A DNA stretch of 64,000 nt, from NCBI GenBank assembly GCA_016801845.1, contig CM028919.1:16731659-16795658 (forward strand). Reading direction: 5' to 3'. Each line of letters begins with the position of its first letter. The first letter of the stretch is position 1. The position numbers and the translations under genes were made by a program. This stretch comes from Polydactylus sextarius (lineage: Eukaryota > Chordata > Actinopteri > Polynemidae). The notes beneath the pieces are model-generated. The model worked only from the letters and a program-made list of their open reading frames with translations. It was not told where the DNA came from and made no database searches. Below are positions 50,586 through 59,719 of this stretch, in pieces.

Positions 50586-53500
50586 ATACACACTTCACAC
50601 AGAGAACACTGAACTGGGAACAGAAATTGGACGATATCCCAGCCTGCACTGGGAGTGGTGAATTATGATGTCAATTGCATAAAAGTGCTGCGCGTGTGTG
50701 TATCAAAGGACTGGGTGGTGAATAATCTATTGTCCAGGCTAACCTTGGTTGGTATGAAGTGTATTGGAAAACTCCTCTCAAACACATAGCAACACTGGCC
50801 CCTGTTTGGGTGTGCATTGTATGCGTGTGTGTGTCTGTGTGGCCGTGCATGTGTGTGTGTGTGTAATACATTCATTTGTGTGCCTGTGCACACCTTGGTT
50901 GAAACGGGCGTCTTTCCGCACTTGGCTGAGGTTCCTGCTGTGACCTTATTTCCTGTGGAAGCAGCAGAGGAATGATGTCATCCTCGTTCAACCCAGAGTC
51001 AACAACTGTACGCTGCAGGACCGCCACCCCCTTCCCCCAACGCCATGAGTCCTTTCTTATCTTTGCCTCTTCCTTTCTCATTGCTTGCTCTTCTTCTTCT
51101 TCTCCGACTCCCTATGAATTCCTCTTATCTGAGCCAACTTCTCAAAGAAAAGAAAAAAAAAAGAGGGAAAACTTCTATCTCCTGCCGTCTCGTACAGACT
51201 CTCATTCATTTGGCTTTCCTGTCTTCCTGCGACTTTGTTCTATCTCCACATGTCTATCTTATTTCAAGTCCTTCTGTGCCAAAAAAGTAGCAGATTTCTG
51301 TCTAAAAGGTCAATAGTGCACTTCTCTCAGCTGGCTGACAACTACGGTCGGGAACCGTCAGGAGGAGGAACTCTCAGTTGAACTCAACTACTCTTGATTG
51401 GCACATACGTATCTTCTGAATGTTTCAGTGAAAGCTGTGATGAGAAGAACACTGCTGTTGCACTATTTTCAGACATGAACACGTTGACAAATGAAACACA
51501 GACATATCCAGAAATAATCACAATTTTATTACCTGTGATTTCTGGAATTGATCAGATTTGTAAAACCTCCTCTGATCTGGTGTTTATGTGGTTTAAACTG
51601 TCTTTGGTGTAGTACAGACTTGTTGTTTGGTTGGTTTCATATTCCTCCAATCTGTCTTAAATTTCAGCAGCATCATCTATTTAAAAACTCTAAACACAAG
51701 TGTCACTTTGTCCTGAATGCTAATTAAAACATTTATCTTAAGTTATAATGATACTGACACATCAGACACGGATCATTTTAACAAACATCTTAATCTTGTT
51801 TCTCCAAAAACATAATCACATTAATTGCCTGCAACTCGTTCATATTTGGAGTTAATGAGGCAGTTACAGTATTAAACGGTTACACTGAAAACTTCAGTTT
51901 CATATGATCAATTTCCATCTCTAATCACCTAACACCAGTGAAAAGTCTGGTAGAGTCTCTAGAGTCTGAGATTTACCAGTTTAGAGTTCATTGTTCATGT
52001 CCCAATTATGATCTAGAAGCAGTTATAGGCAAAGTAAAGGGGGAAGCTCTATCACCTTCTGACTAATTTCCTGAGGGAAACCCTGCACCAAACCCTGACT
52101 TCACCTAGCAGTGCTGCTCTAGCCTAGCAACACATTCACAGCAGTTGGCAAAAACACTCAAATCCTCAGTATGTTAATTAAGCCATCAGAATGGCAGCTC
52201 TGGATGCGGCCAGAAGGATACATGTGTCCATAAATCATGTCACCGTTGGCTGTACTGAAACAAGCCCTCTGAAACAAAAACATTCAGGTCAAATTTAGAT
52301 AGAGGGAAACAAGCTCTCCGATGTCTCGTCTCATATTCCCCAAAAACTGGTGGTAGGAGGGAGGCTGTTGACCTGGCGCACCACAGATTGGTTGACTCCA
52401 CTCTGAGCATCATCACTGACACATTTGCCCACGATGAGTTCGACTGTTGTGGCCTCTTTTCTGATTCATATCAGCTGATTTCCTTGTCTCTATGGAGATT
52501 AATGGGTCTGCTTTGACAGGTGCAGAAAGCCCTGTATTAATCTGTCAGCAACAGAATCAACAATAAACATGTGTGCACACACACACACGCACGCACACGT
52601 GCAAATAAGGATGCGACTGCCTGAGGCTGGTGTCATCCCAGAGGGGCTTAACAGAGCTTCCCATCAAAGTCAAGGCAGTGCCAAGGGAAACACAGCCACA
52701 AATCTCCAAGGTGGAGTGAGGAAGTAGTTGTGTGTGACTGCAGGGGCATTTTCTCACATGTGTGTGAAGGGGGCTTGTCTTGTTTACAGTTTGATTGGCA
52801 GTTTAATGTGCAACTTAGACAGGGGGGAGGGGTTGGCACTCAGGAATATTAGCATAATTCCCAGAGTGCCAGAGTCGGTGTTGGGTGTCGCGGAGCTATT
52901 CCTAAACTCAGCTGTGACCCACAGTAGCATTGGGTCAACTTACCCACAGGCCAAGAAAACAGACGCACACATCCACGCTTGGTCACACACTCATACATTC
53001 ACCAGCTGGGATGCATATATAAATACACCTACATGCATTTAAAACATAGATGGACACATATGTAAATGCACACATATGCATGAACTTGGGGCTTGTGGGA
53101 AAGCAGGGGTGCACATAAAACATGCAAACAAAGATGCACAAATATATGCAGGTCCATTTACACTGTGGCGACAGTGCGTCTGTTAGCGGGATGCCATAGT
53201 ACGGAGGGGTGGACAGATTTAGGTCTCCCTCACACCTAACTCTGCCAAGGGTAGAGGGGGGTGGAAGGTAATGATACCGTTAACACTCAGTGTGCCAAAA
53301 GACACCCCCCACCCTTCCACCCTCCACCTCCAACCCCGACTCGTCCCACCCTTCAACCACCCTCCTGCTGTGCTCCAATCAGCACCTCTCATTGGGTTGC
53401 TCTGCCCTGCACACAGCAACAACTGTTATTCCTCGCTCCCAAAATAACATAGCAGCCAATCACAGGGCAAGAAAGAGAAAGCGCGGTGGTCAACGTAGAC

Positions 53501-54135
53501 CGCCTTCTCCTCTGACCGCAGGTGAAAGAAGGACACTGAGAAAGAAAAACAAAAATGACCCAGATACACAAAAAAAAAAAAAAAAAAATATCTAAAAAAT
53601 TGTAGTTAAAGAATGAACGATGCAGGGATGGTGAGAGATTGAAAGAGATGTGGAAGGAGAGGAGCAGAAAAACAAAAGAAAAGAAAACAAAGAGAGAGAA
53701 AGGGATGGATAGGCAGTCAGAGGACGGAGGAGGAATGAGATGGCGTAATGATGTGTTCGGGTGCTGGCTGTTCTGTTCTGACTATGGCAGCTACCATGGT
53801 AACCTCATAAATAGGTGCCCTACATATCAGCAGGGCATAAGGTTACACAGCTCAGTAAATAAACACACACTCACACAAACAGCAGCAGGAGAGTGTTTAG
53901 GAGGGAGAGCAGACAAAATAAGCAAATTAGTTAGAAAAAAAAATCAGAGGAGGTGAAGCAGGGAGAAGGGAAAATCTGACAACAGTAGTGATTTGATGCT
54001 GCATGTCAGTGTTAATGTGTGTTTGTCTGTCATGCATAATTACCTAAATCCACAATGTGCTGCTGAACACCCACCACATCTGAGACAGACTGAGGTAACC
54101 CCCCATTTCTAAGTTTATTCAATGCAGTGTCAGTA

Positions 54136-54189
<54 letters not shown>

Positions 54190-57100
54190 GCACATTTCAA
54201 CTCCTTTACCCTCTTTCTGCCTCTGTAGCAACCCTAAATTACCTTTAAATATTCCCCAGGGTGGAAAGCTGAGCCAACACTCACACACTCTCTCTCACAC
54301 ACACACACATATAAACACTTTTGCAGTACAAAAAACCAGGGAAAGTCAATAGAGAGCCACTCCTAACACAATGAGAAGTTTTGTTCCATGATTCAGAGCA
54401 CCAGCCTTTTTATTCAAGCACAGATAGAGGAAACCGTATCAGCATGTTCATCGTGGTTAATGAAAACTATTCACCACGGCCCATCAATTACAATCGGCGT
54501 CAACCTTGTTGTGTCACAGCAATAAAATCCTCATCTGGGTGTTTTATATGACATGCACTGGAAGCAATACAGACTATCTTTCAATTTATCTATTGTTAAG
54601 TCTAATCTTCTCTGCCAGTCTGTGTCATTGTCACTTAGTCATCACAGGTGCACCTGTGAACCTTTCAAAAATATTAAACACTGGACTTGTATCAATCAAA
54701 GCTTCACAGCAAAATCACAAATGGGATTTGAATGAAGAAAAAAGCCTTCAGGTGTGTGTCACTTACCCGGATCACCTCTGGAGTCTGCTGGATGAGAAGG
54801 GTTGAACCAGTGTCTCTCACGGGAACCGGATCACCAACAGGAACCGGGGCATCTTTCACGGCCACTGCAGCCGAGACGGCAGCAGGTGCTGGAGCTTCAG
54901 GTGCAGCCTCTGGTGTATCATCGACTGAATGTGTGCTGGAATGCGACGTTGCAGGTGTAGAAGTTACAGGAGCAGGGATATCATCTGTAAAGGTTTCTGC
55001 AACTTTATCTGTGGCTTCAGTTGTGGGCTCAGGTATGGGTGTAGGCAGAGCTTTGGGGGCAACGTCAGGTGTAGGTTTAGGTGCAGGTTCAGATGTGGCG
55101 TTACATACAACTTCAGATATTGTAGGTACAGGTGTTGGCACAGGTGAAACTGTAAGAGTATTTTCCAGGGATTGTTTTGGTGGAAGAGCTGGAACTACAG
55201 TTGTGTGCACAGATGGAGCAGTGGGAGCAGCATCTGGTGGGATTGTGGCCTCCACAGGTGTATCAGCCCTGCCCGTGGTGGCCAGCGTGTCCTGAAGGAG
55301 CCTCATCACCTCACGCTCCTTGCCACATTTCCTCTCAGCGCTCCCTGAGCTTCCTGCCCCTGAATCCACCAACTCCTGAGCAAAACTCTCAATGCTCTCC
55401 AGGATTCTCAGCAGTAGAGCTCCATCCTCCTCCTCTCCTGCAGGGCCTTCACTGTTCTCTCCCTGGGGAGGAGTGAGACTTGGAGGAGTCCTGGTCCTAG
55501 GGCCATTCATGGCTAAATGGCTAGCTGGCTTCTGGACTTGGAACTGGGGCATTTTTGGCTGAGTGAGAGCCTCACTGGAGTTTGAGTTGACCCCGTGGCC
55601 CCCCTCTCTCTTCCGGGTCTTGGCTGGAAGTGGAGGCTCAGTGTTTCTAGGGTGACTCATACTCTGGGACAGATTCTCCAAGTCCATCAGCAGCTTGTCA
55701 ATGTCATCATTCCTGTGTGAGACAGCTTTGGGTGCTGAAACTGAAAGTGATGCAGAGGAAGGCCAACTGGGGCTGTAGCCAGTGCTGGCTGGCAAAGTAT
55801 TTGAAGAGTTATGGAGTGTGTGTGGTTGGGATAGGTGCATGTGCTGATTTAACACGGTCCCGTTTTTGTTTTGGATGGCGTTTACTTCTCTGTTTGGAGC
55901 GGATGTCTGTTGTGAGATTTGTTCTGGTATTTTGCCAACATCTGCTTCCTCCTCCTCAATATAAAGAGCCTCCATTGGGGATGCTGGAGGAGTGTGTGTG
56001 TATGGTGGGGTCGGGGATGTACGAAGAGGGGAGGGAGACTGTGATGGAGAGGTGCTGCATGGAACAATGACAGATGGAGGAGAGAGTGTGTGTTGTGTGA
56101 TAGAAGAATGTGAATGCTGTAGTCCATTGGTAAGGGAACTGGTTCTGGATGGGGAGCTTTGGACTGGTTTGCTATGGATGGAGTCTGATTTCAAAGATGA
56201 GGAAGATGAAACAGAGGAAGGAGTAGAAGATGCTGAGTGAGAAACAGTCTTTGGGATGGGGGGTGACTGCACCACATCCTCATAACGAGGAGGTTGCTCG
56301 TTGCCAAATATTGGAGAGAAAGGTCCTTGTTGGATGGAGTGAAGAGTGTTGACCAACTCAGCCAAATCACTGTGCCCACTTCCAGCTGCACCCTGACCTC
56401 CCTGCCCAGAGCCTCCCAAACCTCCAATCCCTTCCAGCTCCAGAGGAAGTCTTTTCAAATAGGAGCTGAGTCGGGTCATCACGGCCCGATAAACACTGTC
56501 GGGACTGGCTCCTCCATCCTCTGGCCCTCCACCTGCTTTACGTCTGATGCACTGCTTGATGATGTCGGTGCATTTCTTTAAGTCTTCAGAACATTTAAGT
56601 AGGATGTCAAGGCAGGCACGGATGTCCTCGCCTCCTGCACCAGTGGCCGCCTCGTTTCGTGTCTTCTCCAGGAGACGAGCGATCAGGTTCTCCTCTCCCA
56701 GCGTGCTCCGGTACAGGGAGGCCACTGTGTTCAGACTTTGGTCTAACGATCCCATACTTGTTAGGCTGTTTGTTGAGCCACCACCTACTTTGGTGATACC
56801 TGACAATGTGCCCGAGTTGCCCTTTAGCTTCGTCTCCTCGTGTCCCGACCCTTTCCCCAACACAAAAGGTGGCATGTTCTCATCATTAGAAGTAGCCGTG
56901 CCGTTTGTCATGCCGTTCGTCGTTCCATTCGTTGTGATGTTGGAGCTGAAGTGACCATATATGATCTCCAGGTCAGTGGATCGTCGGCTAAATGAGTCAG
57001 GACGGACCTTACGACCTTTCCGGAAGGTGACGTGGCTGGAGGAGGAGAGGCGGAGCTTATCAAAAGAAAACTCTTTGAGTTTTCCACTGGCCAGGTTGAT

Positions 57101-57541
57101 GGCCTCTTCCGTTATGTCCTTGAGGCTGCCAGAGGAGGTCAAGTTTCCAGTTGACACTGTGCAACTTGGAGTCGTCTTTTTACCTCGCCACGTGGGGCTG
57201 TCCTCCCCTAAAGACAAATTACCGCTGCTGCCCGCTCTCTCTAGACCACCATTATAACTAGTATCCATGGAAACACTCATTTTACCATGATTAGGAAGTT
57301 GCTGAGCGATCATGTTGCGGGAGTGTATGGGTGAACTGTTCGTGTCAGCGTATAAAGGGTCAGGGGCAATAAGCAGCTCGGAGCAGGTGCCGCGGTGTGC
57401 GACGGTACAGTCCAGCCCCTGGGACAGCGCCCCACATGGTCCGGAGCAGTAGTGCACAGCATGGGAGTGAGTGCGACGGTCCACTACTACACTGTTGTAG
57501 CAGCTCACACTGCTCACCACTACACGATAGGCTGCTGCCAT
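37019..57541 (-). CDS. ppp2r3a: ppp2r3a long isoform (PR130-like PP2A B'' regulatory subunit), 12 coding exons
   Basis: This is a B''-family regulatory subunit of protein phosphatase 2A, which directs the A/C core enzyme to substrates in a calcium-sensitive way. The 925-codon first coding exon begins MAAAYRVVVSSVS, close to the vertebrate PR130 start, and ends STLLIQQTPEVIR as in PR130. It joins 11 shared exons: 41152-40868, 40640-40537, 40444-40342, 40231-40157, 39027-38784, 38353-38305, 38200-38111, 37912-37737, 37615-37497, 37339-37233 and 37115-37019. All junctions are GT-AG and in phase; the sum is 1407 codons plus TAA. Human PR130 is about 1150 aa. The excess is mainly Pro/Ala/Thr-rich and low-complexity sequence in the first exon. 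The start has an excellent context (CACCATGG). The anomaly is an in-frame TGA at 37562-37560 (codon 1319), described separately. Confidence 0.93.
37233..37339 (-). CDS. ppp2r3a: ppp2r3a shared exon (GPEPSDWDKYASEEYE block)
   Basis: A 107-nt exon, acceptor gaacttgcag, donor GTACAA. It encodes DIDSEGPEPSDWDKYASEEY and then EILVAEETANEQLHE. It corresponds to the human DVENDGPEPSDWDRFAAEEYETLVAEE region near the C-terminus. It is intact even though it lies downstream of the TGA. Confidence 0.94.
37497..37615 (-). CDS. ppp2r3a: ppp2r3a shared exon 10, contains an in-frame TGA
   Basis: A 119-nt exon, acceptor tttctccag, donor GTGTGA. In frame it reads GKITLGDLKRCRMAHIFF, stop, HFFNLEKYLDHEQRDPFAVQ and K. 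The mammalian sequence has HIFYDTFFNLEKYLDHE, so the stop replaces a conserved Asp and His replaces Thr, while both flanks stay in frame. The DNA differs from the expected pattern as if one base was gained before GACAC and one lost from the following T run (5 Ts where 6 would restore the codons). Either two compensating sequence errors or a genuine nonsense change is possible. The exon also begins with GTAAGAT, a donor-like sequence directly at the acceptor. Confidence 0.9.
37737..37912 (-). CDS. ppp2r3a: ppp2r3a shared exon with second EF-hand
   Basis: A 176-nt exon encoding IEYWFRCMDVDGDGVLSMFE followed by LEYFYEEQCERMERMGIEPL and PFQDLLCQMLDLVKPESS. The loop DVDGDGVLSMFE is a canonical EF-hand with D, D, D at 1, 3 and 5 and E at 12. 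The donor is GTTGGT, weaker than the other donors in this gene. A (GA)n tract abuts the acceptor side (37918-37941), so the polypyrimidine tract of this exon is a (TC)n microsatellite. Confidence 0.95.
37918..37941 (+). repeat. (GA)12 tract at a ppp2r3a acceptor
   Basis: In transcript orientation this is (TC)12, placed immediately before the tgtag acceptor of the second-EF-hand exon. It serves as that exon's polypyrimidine tract. Confidence 0.95.
38111..38200 (-). CDS. ppp2r3a: ppp2r3a shared exon, 90 nt
   Basis: Acceptor tcatttccag and donor GTAAAAG. It encodes GNAVQREGRMSYAEFVWFLI and then SEEDKKNPTS, finishing two bases into Ser. It matches the GRMSYADFVWFLISEEDKRNPTS segment of mammalian PR72. 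Confidence 0.93.
38305..38353 (-). CDS. ppp2r3a: ppp2r3a shared exon, 49 nt
   Basis: A small exon (acceptor ccctcgacag, donor GTAAGT) that encodes SSNRITERLFSGAVTR within split codons at both ends. Human PR72 has SSSRIIERIFSGAVTRG at the same place. It was identified by phase and similarity because it is too short for a standalone ORF. Confidence 0.92.
38784..39027 (-). CDS. ppp2r3a: ppp2r3a shared exon with first EF-hand
   Basis: A 244-nt exon, phase 0 start, ending with the first base of an Ala codon before GTAAGA. It contains TLALLEEEDDINQITDYFSY and then [20 protein letters not shown]. The last part is the first EF-hand loop ([13 protein letters not shown]), with Asp at positions 1, 3 and 5. 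In PR72 this EF-hand binds calcium and stabilises binding to the scaffold. Confidence 0.95.
40157..40231 (-). CDS. ppp2r3a: ppp2r3a shared exon (DIVDTHPGLTFLKDAPEFH block)
   Basis: A 75-nt exon of 25 codons, phase 0 at both ends, acceptor tctgattag and donor GTAATT. It encodes DIVDTHPGLTFLKDAPEFHS followed by RYITT. It is too short and too embedded to stand out as an ORF on its own, and was found by conceptual splicing. Confidence 0.93.
40342..40444 (-). CDS. ppp2r3a: ppp2r3a shared exon (HDDASRFIYLLAKPG block)
   Basis: A 103-nt exon. It completes the split Lys codon and encodes LLHSCHDDASRFIYLLAKPG and then CNYLEQEDFIPLLQ, ending in phase 0 before GTAAAAG. The order and residues match human PR72 (LLNNHHDDASKFICLLAKPN). 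Confidence 0.94.
40537..40640 (-). CDS. ppp2r3a: ppp2r3a shared exon (ACGCPLYWKAPMF block)
   Basis: A 104-nt exon that starts in phase 0 after a ttgttcag acceptor and ends two bases into a Lys codon before GTAAGA. It encodes ACGCPLYWKAPMFYAAGGER followed by TGFVSVHSFVATWR. CGCPLYWKAP is a signature of the B'' family helical region that contacts the PP2A scaffold. Confidence 0.94.
40868..41152 (-). CDS. ppp2r3a: ppp2r3a shared exon (Pro-rich linker and start of B'' core)
   Basis: A 285-nt exon, phase 0 to 0, acceptor ttttttccag and donor GTCAGT. It encodes VQSKPDKKPGTPPPAPAPAP, a longer Pro/Ala-rich linker, then NIPRFYYPRGLPALG and EEEKADIYEMGKIAK. The linker is richer in Pro/Ala than in mammalian PR72, while the NIPRFYYP block and the helix ending GKIAK are conserved. 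Both isoforms use this exon first after their own start exons. Confidence 0.95.
42351..42482 (-). CDS. ppp2r3a: ppp2r3a PR72-type alternative first exon
   Basis: A 132-nt coding exon with 44 codons and phase 0 at its 3' end, followed by a GTCAGT donor at 42350. The basic stretch FKKRLKS precedes four Gln codons. There is no coding exon between it and the shared exon at 41152. Near-identity to mammalian PR72 in the first 40 residues shows strong constraint. Confidence 0.95.
42556..42562 (-). promoter_or_regulatory. E-box CACCTG upstream of the PR72 exon
   Basis: CACCTG on the minus strand (CAGGTG at 42557-42562) lies about 75 bp upstream of the PR72 ATG. CANNTG boxes of this form bind myogenic bHLH factors, and mammalian PR72 is muscle-enriched, so the position is suggestive. 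A single hexamer is common by chance. Confidence 0.25.
43116..43168 (+). promoter_or_regulatory. G-rich tract, quadruplex candidate, upstream of the PR72 exon
   Basis: At least nine runs of three or more G within 53 bases (GGGGTGGGTGGGGG, then CGGGCGGGGTGGGGTGGGG and GGGCAGGGAGGGAGG). The G-rich strand is the template strand of ppp2r3a, about 640 bp before the PR72 start codon. Quadruplex folding is a prediction from the pattern. Confidence 0.55.
44890..44932 (+). repeat. (CA)21 microsatellite
   Basis: Pure tract in the PR130-specific intron, directly next to a ratchet-like AG|GTAAG site at 44940. Confidence 0.97.
46005..46087 (+). repeat. (ATCT)20 tetranucleotide microsatellite
   Basis: Uninterrupted ATCT (GATA on the other strand) for 83 bp. 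Confidence 0.98.
46990..47145 (+). mobile_element. LINE or SINE 3'-tail-like segment
   Basis: AT-rich sequence ends in CCCACTGGGACAAATAAAGT followed by CTAAACTTGAACTTGA. This resembles the 3' ends of several abundant fish LINE families (CCCACTGTGGGACAAATAAAG). No coding part remains. Confidence 0.4.
47438..47468 (+). other. G-rich tract, quadruplex candidate
   Basis: GTGGGGGTGGGGGGAGGTGGGG followed by GTGGGGG: four or more runs of at least four G in an intron of ppp2r3a. Confidence 0.5.
47945..48075 (+). repeat. Second locus of the same dispersed fish repeat
   Basis: GGGGATCACCAGAGTCATTA followed by TGATTCATCCTCTGAGCACC matches the family at 31.69-32.02 kb. A preceding partial unit (TTAATATCTGTGTCCCAATTTG, then ATCCATCTAATAAATG) again makes a degraded dimer. 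Confidence 0.5.
54137..54187 (+). repeat. (CA)25 microsatellite
   Basis: Pure tract about 580 bp from the donor of the long first coding exon. Confidence 0.98.
54767..57541 (-). CDS. ppp2r3a: ppp2r3a long-isoform first coding exon (925 codons)
   Basis: A single open exon running from ATG 57541 to a CGG|GTAAGT donor (donor GT at 54766-54765). Conserved blocks recognisable from PR130, with approximate residues: Cys/His-rich start (1-55); SGSLKDITEEAINLASGKLK to DSFSRRSTDLE (136-195); ACLDILLKCSEDLKKCTDII (310-330); FSPIFGNEQPPRYEDVVQ with a PPxY motif (407-424); MEALYIEEEEADVGK (near 520); DDIDKLLMDLENLSQSM (608-625); LLLRILESIESFAQELV (705-722); STLLIQQTPEVIR (913-925). Between them lie Ser-, Thr- and Pro-rich, presumably disordered stretches. 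Residues about 765-910 are a Pro/Ala/Thr-rich expansion, and about 200-216 a TNG/NGT-type repeat, both without a counterpart that I remember in mammals. The mammalian N-terminal region is a targeting module. Confidence 0.95.
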
Positions 57542-58340
57542 GGTGACGGTGTGCTTCAGGGCATAGGAAGGTCAAAAAAGGCAAAAGGCAAAAACAATAT
57601 CACCTTAAAACAATCCTTAATGATTACGGTCTTTTGTTGAAATTCCTTTAGCTGAGAAACAAAAACTGCTTAAGTCCAAAAACTGAAACATTTCACTGAA
57701 AATAGATTCCCTTTTCACTTCATGGCAACAACAACAAAAAAGCCAATCACCACCTAGAAAAAATATATATTGCACCCAAAAAAAAAAAAAAAAAAAAAGC
57801 TTTAAAGGGTTTCACTCTCTTTCAGAGGCAAAGAATTCCTTGTCGGAAATCTCAGGGCCTCTTAATAACAGCTGTAAGGTTCCTCCTCTCTCCACAGGCA
57901 CCTTCTCCGTTTCCTCTCTAGCAGCAGCTCATTAGCCACTAATGATAGCCGTGGAGGATGGCAACAGCGGAAGATCCAGCTGGGGTATCACCCATCTCTC
58001 CACAGAACCAGCCCCAGGGGCTTAATCCGAGGCCAGCGAGACCTTAACATTGCCCCAGCCTGGGCTCATCCTCTGGGTAATGACACGTAGGAAGAACCTC
58101 CTTATCTCGCTCTGTTCTTTTTATTTTATTTTTTCTTTTTTAAGTCCTGAAGGAGTTGAAAACTGTTGACTCCGACGCAGCTGCAGAATAGCAGGGGACG
58201 AACCACAGATGGCCGGCTGTCTCCTTCTCTCCGCGAGGGCTCGTCTGGATCGTCACTCCCGTACTCTCTCTTGCCCCTTCCGTCTCCCACTGTCAACCAT
58301 GTGTCACAGCGAGAGTGTGATTGTGACAGGAGGGCGCCAC
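57542..58340 (-). promoter_or_regulatory. ppp2r3a: Probable 5' UTR and upstream control region of ppp2r3a long isoform
   Basis: This is sequence directly upstream of the PR130-type ATG. About 57.84-58.34 kb is more GC-rich and complex than the flanks. An acceptor-like TTTTACTGACTCGCAG ends near 58337 on the minus strand, so the long exon could extend to there with a separate non-coding first exon further right, as in mammals. Two homopolymer stretches (T/A-rich 57775-57799 and 58114-58140) interrupt it. No TATA box is obvious. The transcription start is not determined. Confidence 0.35.
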
Positions 58341-59653
58341 CTGCGAGTCAGTAAAAGCAGGGAGGGGAGGAAGGAAAGAGGATGAGAATGAGGGAGAAGA
58401 GACAGTAAATCATTAGGATCAGTTAACACAAACAGGTATTTTTTACCTGCAAAACTGTATTTAGCTTCTTTTCATATCAGTTCAGATAAAAAAAGAAAAA
58501 AAAAAAAAGACATAAATGCCTGAGCAGGAAATAAAAGAGATGTGACTCAGTCTTTCATCACAACAGATGTACAAGGAGTTTTCTCAAACCCCGCAGAGAA
58601 ATCACGACTCAGTAAAAGAGAGCAGGTGTGGTGGATAGAAAAAAAACACCTGTTGTTTAAAGGTTTCTAATCCTGTTTTCTATAAATGATTACGAAATAT
58701 GTTTGTAAAGGCACTAAAGGCACTAAATTTCGGTAATACTGCACTCAAGTCTGTTCTTTTCAGTTTCCAGTAATTCAGAAAAAAACAGCATGCAGTGAAA
58801 TAAGTTGAGCAATATATAAATACCAGTAACATGCCACATACCAGGGACTAACAGGGCCTGACCAGAAGGTAAACACGACGTGCAGTAAACCTCAAAGTAC
58901 CAGCAAGAACAATCGGTAAAAAAAGATTTATAAACTCGCGTGAAAGAGTGAAAAGAATTTAACACGAGTTCATTCATCAGTCAGTTTACTTTCTCTCTTC
59001 TCTCCTGCCTTTTTTGTATATTTCTCTCCCCTTCTAGATCTAAAATCATTTGTGATTTCTTCCCCTCTCTCCCTCCCTCTTCATTCCTCAGAGCTGTACC
59101 CTCCTACACATCCATGCCAATTTGTGCTGTATATATAAACACATACATTAACTACAATACTGCGGTGAGACAGCGGTGTTATAACCACAACCATAATCGT
59201 GCAATATAAATTCGTACTTACCAACACTGTGTAACTGTGTATTTTCAGAAATGCAAATGTCAAACTTAATGTGTGAATTTGCCAAAAAACTTAAAAAGAA
59301 ATACATTCAAATATTTCTTCTGGAGCATTCATTACACGTTTATGTAAGTTCAGGACTGCAGATTTACAGAACAACCAAGGGAAGAGAAAAGTTTTTACAA
59401 CTAGAAGAACAAGAGTGTAGACATACGATCTGTACACGGTTCTCAGGACAATTACGAAACGGGAGTTTCCTACTTAAAAGTGTGAAAAACGGCAACTGTG
59501 GAGAAGAAGACGGGGGATGACTGGTGGGCTTGTGGGAGGGACGGTTGGCAAGGTGGGGAGGGGGAGTTTGTGGCACCTGGAAAAACAACTATTAAGAATT
59601 TGTATGGAAAAAACAGGCGGTCACCTCATCTCTCCGTCTCGTTTTCACTCTCC

Positions 59654-59656
<3 letters not shown>

Positions 59657-59696
<40 letters not shown>

Positions 59697-59719
59697 AAAC
59701 ACACACACACACACACACA
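59657..59719 (+). repeat. (AC)n microsatellite, interrupted once
   Basis: AC tract with a single TCAA interruption near 59694. Confidence 0.96.

Larger units (their letters stand above)
41153..54766. other. ppp2r3a: ppp2r3a long-isoform first coding intron (13.6 kb), hosts the PR72 exon
   Basis: Apart from the PR72 exon (42351-42482) no coding sequence was found. The intron holds (CA)n tracts (41.63, 44.89, 54.14 kb), a (ATCT)20 tract (46.0 kb), G-rich tracts (43.12 and 47.44 kb), a LINE-tail-like segment (47.0-47.15 kb), a fish repeat relic (47.95-48.08 kb), and a ratchet-type AG|GTAAG site (44.94 kb). The region 48.1-54.1 kb is otherwise unremarkable AT-rich intron with short simple repeats. 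Confidence 0.75.

Noticed and set aside
54732..55295. 187-codon open frame on the plus strand
   Set aside because: It is antisense to the Pro/Ala/Thr-rich part of the PR130 exon. GC-rich codon bias on the sense strand keeps the opposite frame open, and its Gly/Val/Thr-rich product resembles nothing.
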